Below are positions 60,238 through 64,000 of a stretch of DNA of 64,000 bases, piece after piece. This stretch comes from Flemingiibacterium sp964430755 (GTDB lineage Bacteria > Bacillota > Clostridia > Oscillospirales > CAG-272). A program made the position numbers and the translations under genes. The notes under the pieces were generated by a model. That model was given only the letters and a program-made list of their open reading frames with translations, searched no databases and was not told the DNA's origin. The stretch spans positions 1 to 64,000 of the forward strand of contig CAYSFT010000001.1 in the NCBI GenBank assembly GCA_964430755.1. The letters are read 5' to 3'. Within the stretch, counting starts at the first letter, position 1; every line of letters begins with the position of its first letter.

Positions 60238-61374
60238 ATGGAAGTTTTATTCGGCAACTTTGCAAACTTTGATTACCGTATGCTCATAATGTGGATCATC
60301 GGCGGCTTACTTATTTTTCTTGCCATCAAGAAAGAAATGGAACCGACGCTCCTGCTCCCGATGGGCTTCGGTGCAATCATCGTAAACATCCCCGGCTCGG
60401 GTGCTATAACCCAGCAGATCACAGACGCGCTCGGAAACGTGATCGGTGAAGAACACGGTGCACTCTCGATCCTCTACGATGCAGGTATCGCGAACGAGCT
60501 CTTTCCGCTGATACTCTTTATCGGTATCGGCGCGATGATCGACTTCGGCCCGATCCTCTCAAATCCCAAGCTTATGATCTTCGGTGCCGCAGCTCAGTTC
60601 GGTATCTTCTTCACCCTTTGCCTTGCATCAATATTCTTTGATATCAAGGACGCAGCATCAATCGGTATAATCGGTGCTGCAGACGGCCCGACAGCTATCG
60701 TCGTTGCGCAGAAGCTTAACTCGCAGTTCGTCGGCCCGATAATGGTTGCAGCGTATTCATATATGGCGCTTGTACCGATCATCCAGCCGCCGGTCATCAA
60801 GCTTCTCACCACCAAGAAGGAGCGCATGATCCGTATGCCCTATAAGCCGGCAAACGTGAGCAAGACCACCCGTATCCTCTTCCCCATCATCATCACGATA
60901 ATTGCAGGTCTCTTTGCTCCCTCGTCTGTTTCACTCGTCGGCTTCCTTATGTTCGGTAACCTCATCCGTGAGTGCGGCGTACTCGATTCGCTCTCCGAAA
61001 CCGCACAGAAGGTACTTGCAAACCTCATCACCATCTTCCTCGGAATCACCATTGCATCTCAAATGCACTATGAGCAGTTCCTTGCACCGCAGACACTTCT
61101 TATCCTCGGACTCGGTCTCTTTGCATTCATCTTCGACACCGCAGGCGGTGTAATCTTCGCGAAGATCCTCAACCTTTTCTTAAAGGAAAAGATCAACCCG
61201 ATGATAGGTGCGGCAGGTATCTCCGCATTCCCGATGGCAGGCAGAATCGTACACAAGCTGGGACTCAAGGAGGATCCTCAGAACTTCCTTCTTATGCAGT
61301 CCATGGGCGTTAACGTATCGGGACAGATCGCATCCGTTATTGCAGGCGGTCTGATTCTCAACTTCTTTATGTAA
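60238..61374 (+). CDS. Na+-translocating decarboxylase subunit beta (OadB/GcdB/MmdB)
   Basis: The 378-aa membrane protein couples decarboxylation of a biotin-bound carboxyl group to Na+ export. About nine to eleven helices are present with the family signatures GIGAMIDFGPIL, SIGIIGAADGPTAIVVA (the Na+ site region), FPMAGRIVHKLG and NFLLMQSMGVNVSGQIASVIAGG. The alpha (transferase) and biotin carrier genes are not in this window, so the substrate (oxaloacetate, methylmalonyl-CoA or glutaconyl-CoA) stays open. A small OadG-like gene follows 15 bp later. Confidence 0.94.
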   Translation: MEVLFGNFANFDYRMLIMWIIGGLLIFLAIKKEMEPTLLLPMGFGAIIVNIPGSGAITQQITDALGNVIGEEHGALSILYDAGIANELFPLILFIGIGAMIDFGPILSNPKLMIFGAAAQFGIFFTLCLASIFFDIKDAASIGIIGAADGPTAIVVAQKLNSQFVGPIMVAAYSYMALVPIIQPPVIKLLTTKKERMIRMPYKPANVSKTTRILFPIIITIIAGLFAPSSVSLVGFLMFGNLIRECGVLDSLSETAQKVLANLITIFLGITIASQMHYEQFLAPQTLLILGLGLFAFIFDTAGGVIFAKILNLFLKEKINPMIGAAGISAFPMAGRIVHKLGLKEDPQNFLLMQSMGVNVSGQIASVIAGGLILNFFM

Positions 61375-61389
61375 TAGGAGGATAAGCTG

Positions 61390-61623
61390 ATGTTAAAATT
61401 ATTTAATTTAATCGCATCGTCCATCGGCATCATCGGTTCGGCAGACGGTCCGACTGCTGTTCTCGTGTCAGATAGCAGCTTCATGGTTGAGCCGACAAAT
61501 TTCATTAAAAATTTAAGCTATATGGGACTCGGTATGCTCGGTATATTCATCGTTATCGGTCTTATCATGGTGGTAACCTTTGTACTCAACAAAATCTTCT
61601 CAAAGAAGAACGACGAACAATAA
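61390..61623 (+). CDS. Small OadG-like protein carrying an OadB Na+-site motif
   Basis: The 77-aa protein has two parts. Residues 11-27, SIGIIGSADGPTAVLVS, copy the Na+-site motif of the beta subunit encoded just upstream (SIGIIGAADGPTAIVVA). Residues 43-68 are one membrane helix followed by a basic-acidic tail (KIFSKKNDEQ), as in gamma subunits that anchor decarboxylase complexes. The ribosome site AGGAGG is strong. It is probably the gamma-type partner of OadB. The shared motif is a striking chimera. Confidence 0.75.
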   Translation: MLKLFNLIASSIGIIGSADGPTAVLVSDSSFMVEPTNFIKNLSYMGLGMLGIFIVIGLIMVVTFVLNKIFSKKNDEQ

Positions 61624-61640
61624 ATAATATTTTATAAATA

Positions 61641-61677
61641 AATGGTGCAGCTCGCGATCAGAGTTACACCATTTTTT
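61641..61677 (+). terminator. Terminator of the oadB operon
   Basis: AATGGTG (61641-61647) with CACCATT (61667-61673), then TTTT. Confidence 0.82.
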
Positions 61678-61700
61678 GATACAATGTGAGAGTTTTGGTG

Positions 61701-61718
61701 TTTTCATCCGTCTAAGAT
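61701..61718 (+). promoter_or_regulatory. Possible ECF-type autoregulated promoter
   Basis: CATCCGTCTAAG with the CGTC core (61709-61712), 49 bp before the sigma gene. No sigma-A type boxes are visible. The -35 element is unclear. Confidence 0.35.
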
Positions 61719-61761
61719 AATGAAAGGCAAAACACACAAGCTTTTCGGAAAGGAGTAAATC

Positions 61762-62319
61762 ATGGATATCGGTGCAAGTAGCTACCGCCGTTACCTTGAT
61801 GGTGATGACACAGGAATAGCAGAGATAATTAAAGAATATAAAGACGGTCTGACCTTATATATAAACGGTTACGTGAACAATATTTCCACCGCAGAGGAGC
61901 TTATGGAAGAAACATTCTTTAAGCTTGCGACTAAAAAACCGCATTTCTCGGAAAAATGTTCATTCAAAACCTGGCTTTTCAGAATCGCACGGAATATTGC
62001 AATTGACTATTTAAGACACAATTCAAAGATGGCATCAGATTCCATTGATGAATACGCCGATTATTTGTCGGAGGAAAAACAGCTTGAAGATGAATATCTC
62101 ATCAAAGAGCAGAAAATTACCTTACACCGAATAATGAGTCGGCTGAAAAACGAATACTTTCAGGTTTTGTATCTGATATATTTCGAGGATTTTTCCAATG
62201 CAGAGACAGCGGTGATAATGAAAAAGAACAAACGGCAGATCGAAAATCTCATTTACAGGGCAAAGCAAGCACTGAAATCAGAGCTTATTAAGGAGGGCTT
62301 TGAATATGAAAACTTATGA
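61762..62319 (+). CDS. ECF-type RNA polymerase sigma factor
   Basis: The 185-aa sigma-70 family protein has region 2 (about 25-90; STAEELMEETFFKLATKKP, FKTWLFRIARNIAIDYLRHN) and region 4 (about 120-175; LIYFEDFSNAETAVIMKKNKRQIENLIYRAKQAL). There are no regions 1 or 3. It would redirect polymerase to a small stress or envelope regulon. The next gene overlaps its end and encodes a membrane protein that is likely its anti-sigma partner. Confidence 0.92.
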   Translation: MDIGASSYRRYLDGDDTGIAEIIKEYKDGLTLYINGYVNNISTAEELMEETFFKLATKKPHFSEKCSFKTWLFRIARNIAIDYLRHNSKMASDSIDEYADYLSEEKQLEDEYLIKEQKITLHRIMSRLKNEYFQVLYLIYFEDFSNAETAVIMKKNKRQIENLIYRAKQALKSELIKEGFEYENL

Positions 62320-63187
62320 GGAAATCACCGAGCGTGTACTCTCGCGCAGAAACGAATACGAGGAAAAGCAAAAGTTAAACCGAAAAAGAATGATCCAAAT
62401 CTCATCCGTCGCAGGCTGTTTTGCAGTAGTTTTACTTGTATCAGTCGGAGTCTGGCAGAGCGAGCATTTCAAGGAGAATCCATTGCTCGACAGTGAAATA
62501 ATAACAGCAGAGTGCGATGACACCACAAAATCTGCGTCAGGCAATATAAATCAAACACATGAAGCCTTTGTTCCGCATTTAATGGAAACCACGTCTCCGC
62601 AGGTCACCGATTTGCCGCCCGACGAGGGAAGCTACAGTCAGGGCGGTGATGTTATCGGCGGATGGTTCATACCTGCACTTCCCTTTGACCGTGAAATCGT
62701 TACAGTGGGCGAAGAAATAACCGACGCAGAAGCAAAAGCATATTTCGAGCAAAACGGTGATGGTATCATCGCAAGCTTATCCTCAAGCGGAGCTGCAACG
62801 GATTCGATAACAATATCCGAAAAAGGCTACTGTCACGTAAACTATGACGGAACAGAGGGTAAATCCTTTGAAGTCAGACAAAACTTCCGCGATTATCTTC
62901 TTTACAGCGGCGACAAGCTTATCGCAATAATAACGCTTTACAAAGAAAACGGCGAAATCTTCAACACACCGTCCTTCGGAGCAAAGTGGTTTGATGACTA
63001 CAACGCCTACCTCGAAAATCACAAGGGCGAGGAATTGGTGTATGTTTATGCAAAATGGTTTGAGATCATAGTTGCGCCCGATAATACGTATTATAACCCC
63101 ATGGGACTTGATGTCGTTCCGTATTTAGGCGGCGTTGAGAAACCGTATGAAATGTTTTATCACGAATCGGCTGTCTATATGCCGTAA
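62306..63187 (+). CDS. Membrane protein, probable anti-sigma partner
   Basis: The 293-aa protein starts with a 27-residue charged cytoplasmic part (KTYEEITERVLSRRNEYEEK), one membrane helix (about 30-48) and a large outside region of about 240 residues rich in acidic residues and Tyr. I use the ATG at 62306, preceded by AAGGAGGG within the sigma gene. The position and layout (short inside, one helix, long sensor) fit an anti-sigma factor, but no zinc-binding anti-sigma domain is seen. The outside part is not a domain I know. Confidence 0.72.
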   Translation: MKTYEEITERVLSRRNEYEEKQKLNRKRMIQISSVAGCFAVVLLVSVGVWQSEHFKENPLLDSEIITAECDDTTKSASGNINQTHEAFVPHLMETTSPQVTDLPPDEGSYSQGGDVIGGWFIPALPFDREIVTVGEEITDAEAKAYFEQNGDGIIASLSSSGAATDSITISEKGYCHVNYDGTEGKSFEVRQNFRDYLLYSGDKLIAIITLYKENGEIFNTPSFGAKWFDDYNAYLENHKGEELVYVYAKWFEIIVAPDNTYYNPMGLDVVPYLGGVEKPYEMFYHESAVYMP

Positions 63188-63202
63188 ATATTAATAACAA
63201 AA

Positions 63203-63243
63203 AGAGTTTTCCGCACCAAACAAGTGTAGAAAGCTCTGATTTT
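63203..63243. terminator. Bidirectional terminator
   Basis: AGAGTTTTC (63203-63211) with GAAAGCTCT (63229-63237), one G-T pair, A-rich before and T-run after. Between the sigma operon and convergent pyrD. Confidence 0.82.
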
Positions 63244-63244
63244 T

Positions 63245-64000
63245 TTACCAAGGCTGTACCGTCGCCGAAATATCGGAAACACGCTCGATACCGTTTGCCT
63301 CCATATATTTTGCAATGCCGTCGATAATTTCAAGCGGCAGATACGGATTTGCAAACATCGCCGTACCAACGCCAATCGCATCAGCACCGGCAATAAGCAT
63401 CTCGATCGCATCCTCTGCGCTCGCAACGCCGCCCATACCGAGAAGCGGAAGTGACACAGCCTGACGTACCTGCCAGATCATACGCACCGCAACCGGGAAA
63501 ATCGCAGGACCCGAAAGTCCGCCGACATTATTATGAAGAATCGGACGTTTTGTCTTGATGTCGATTCTCATGCCGAGAAGTGTGTTTATAAGCGAAAGCG
63601 CATCCGCACCGCCTGCCTCAGCCGCACGTGCCATTTCTGTGATATCGGTCACGTTAGGCGAGAGCTTGACAATGATCGGCTTCTTTGAGTGATCTTTCAC
63701 CGAGGATGTGATCTCGTTCACCGTTTTTGCGTTCGTACCGAAAGCAACACCGCCCTCTTTGACGTTCGGGCAGGAGATATTCATCTCGATGAGGTCAACA
63801 TCCGTTTCGGAAAGTCTTTCAGCCACTTTGCAGTAATCGGCAATGGTCGAACCGGAAATGTTCGCAATAACCGTTGCGCCGTCCTTTTTGAGCCTGGGAA
63901 GCTCTTCGTTAATGAACACGTCAAGACCGGGATTCTGCAGTCCTATCGAATTAAGTATACCCGACGGAGTTTCTGCAATTCGCGGAGGAGGATTACCGAG
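63245..64000 (-). CDS. pyrD: Dihydroorotate dehydrogenase, partial (runs off the window)
   Basis: Oxidises dihydroorotate to orotate in pyrimidine synthesis. The visible 251 residues are the C-terminal part. The frame is open to the last base and the true start lies beyond 64000. Motifs are RIAETPSGILNSIGLQNPG, DLIEMNISCPNVKEGG with the class 1B catalytic Cys (SCPN), PIIVKLSPNVTDI, SLINTLLGMRIDI, NNVGGLSGPAIFPVAVRM and GMGGVASAEDAIEML. The class 1B type uses NAD+ through PyrK, which should lie next to it outside the window. Confidence 0.93.
   Translation of the reverse strand, partial: LGNPPPRIAETPSGILNSIGLQNPGLDVFINEELPRLKKDGATVIANISGSTIADYCKVAERLSETDVDLIEMNISCPNVKEGGVAFGTNAKTVNEITSSVKDHSKKPIIVKLSPNVTDITEMARAAEAGGADALSLINTLLGMRIDIKTKRPILHNNVGGLSGPAIFPVAVRMIWQVRQAVSLPLLGMGGVASAEDAIEMLIAGADAIGVGTAMFANPYLPLEIIDGIAKYMEANGIERVSDISATVQPW

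Overview
The window looks like chromosome of a spore-forming, mid-GC bacterium of the class Clostridia. Evidence: an HrcA/CIRCE-controlled hrcA-grpE-dnaK cluster with dnaJ, prmA and rsmE behind it; ftsE-ftsX with an M23 hydrolase and a CtpA-type protease; and sporulation-type proteins (SipL-like DUF3794+LysM, YunB, a SpoIIM-like protein, a DivIVA-like protein). Most promoters are sigma-A type with 17-bp spacing, and many genes sit between GC-rich hairpin terminators. An uncultured gut Oscillospirales-like lineage is my inference. No rRNA, CRISPR array, prophage or transposase gene is visible. UGA is used as an ordinary stop codon.

Layout. 0.2-6.5 kb: a duplicated-domain membrane protein, an aminopeptidase P, an acyl-CoA synthetase/ACP pair behind a structured leader RNA, then a NERD and an HD protein. 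6.6-11.8 kb: an HTH-PfkB fusion, PutP, and an SDR enzyme facing an AraC regulator across a symmetric two-promoter region. 11.8-12.7 kb: a four-helix-bundle (S23/Avd-like) gene, a 190-bp tandem repeat built from small hairpins, and tRNA-Arg. 12.8-28.5 kb: SipL-like protein, pyrB with a fused PyrI-type zinc finger, aroK, proC, spore and membrane proteins, two surface lipoproteins, xpt, yunB, a divIVA-like gene, an XRE-TPR regulator, ispF, rpe. 28.6-32.2 kb: an accessory patch (zinc-ribbon protein, small XRE repressor, a membrane protein with foreign codon use) followed by a DUF3343/cysteine desulfurase pair. 32.3-37.3 kb: a broken GH36 alpha-galactosidase, a GH3 enzyme and an rRNA methyltransferase. 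37.4-42.6 kb: a VTC-domain / DUF4956 / Cthe_2159-family operon, a PocR-AraC regulator and a DMT transporter. 42.6-50.9 kb: lysS, greA, ctpA, M23 peptidase, ftsX, ftsE, a CdaR-type regulator and a membrane protein. 51-58.5 kb: rsmE, prmA, dnaJ, a 430-bp palindromic element, dnaK, grpE, hrcA. 58.5-64 kb: two paralogous polysaccharide deacetylases, an OadB-type sodium-pump subunit with a small OadG-like partner, an ECF sigma factor with a membrane partner, and a partial pyrD at the edge.

Most of the window is housekeeping. The least explained parts are: (1) the S23-like gene with its orientation-switching hairpin array; (2) the VTC-DUF4956-Cthe_2159 surface operon; (3) the three-way-junction leader starting at the predicted +1 of the acyl-CoA synthetase operon; (4) the twin promoters flanking two long direct repeats between the SDR and AraC genes; and (5) the palindromic element that, with a terminator, splits dnaK from dnaJ.
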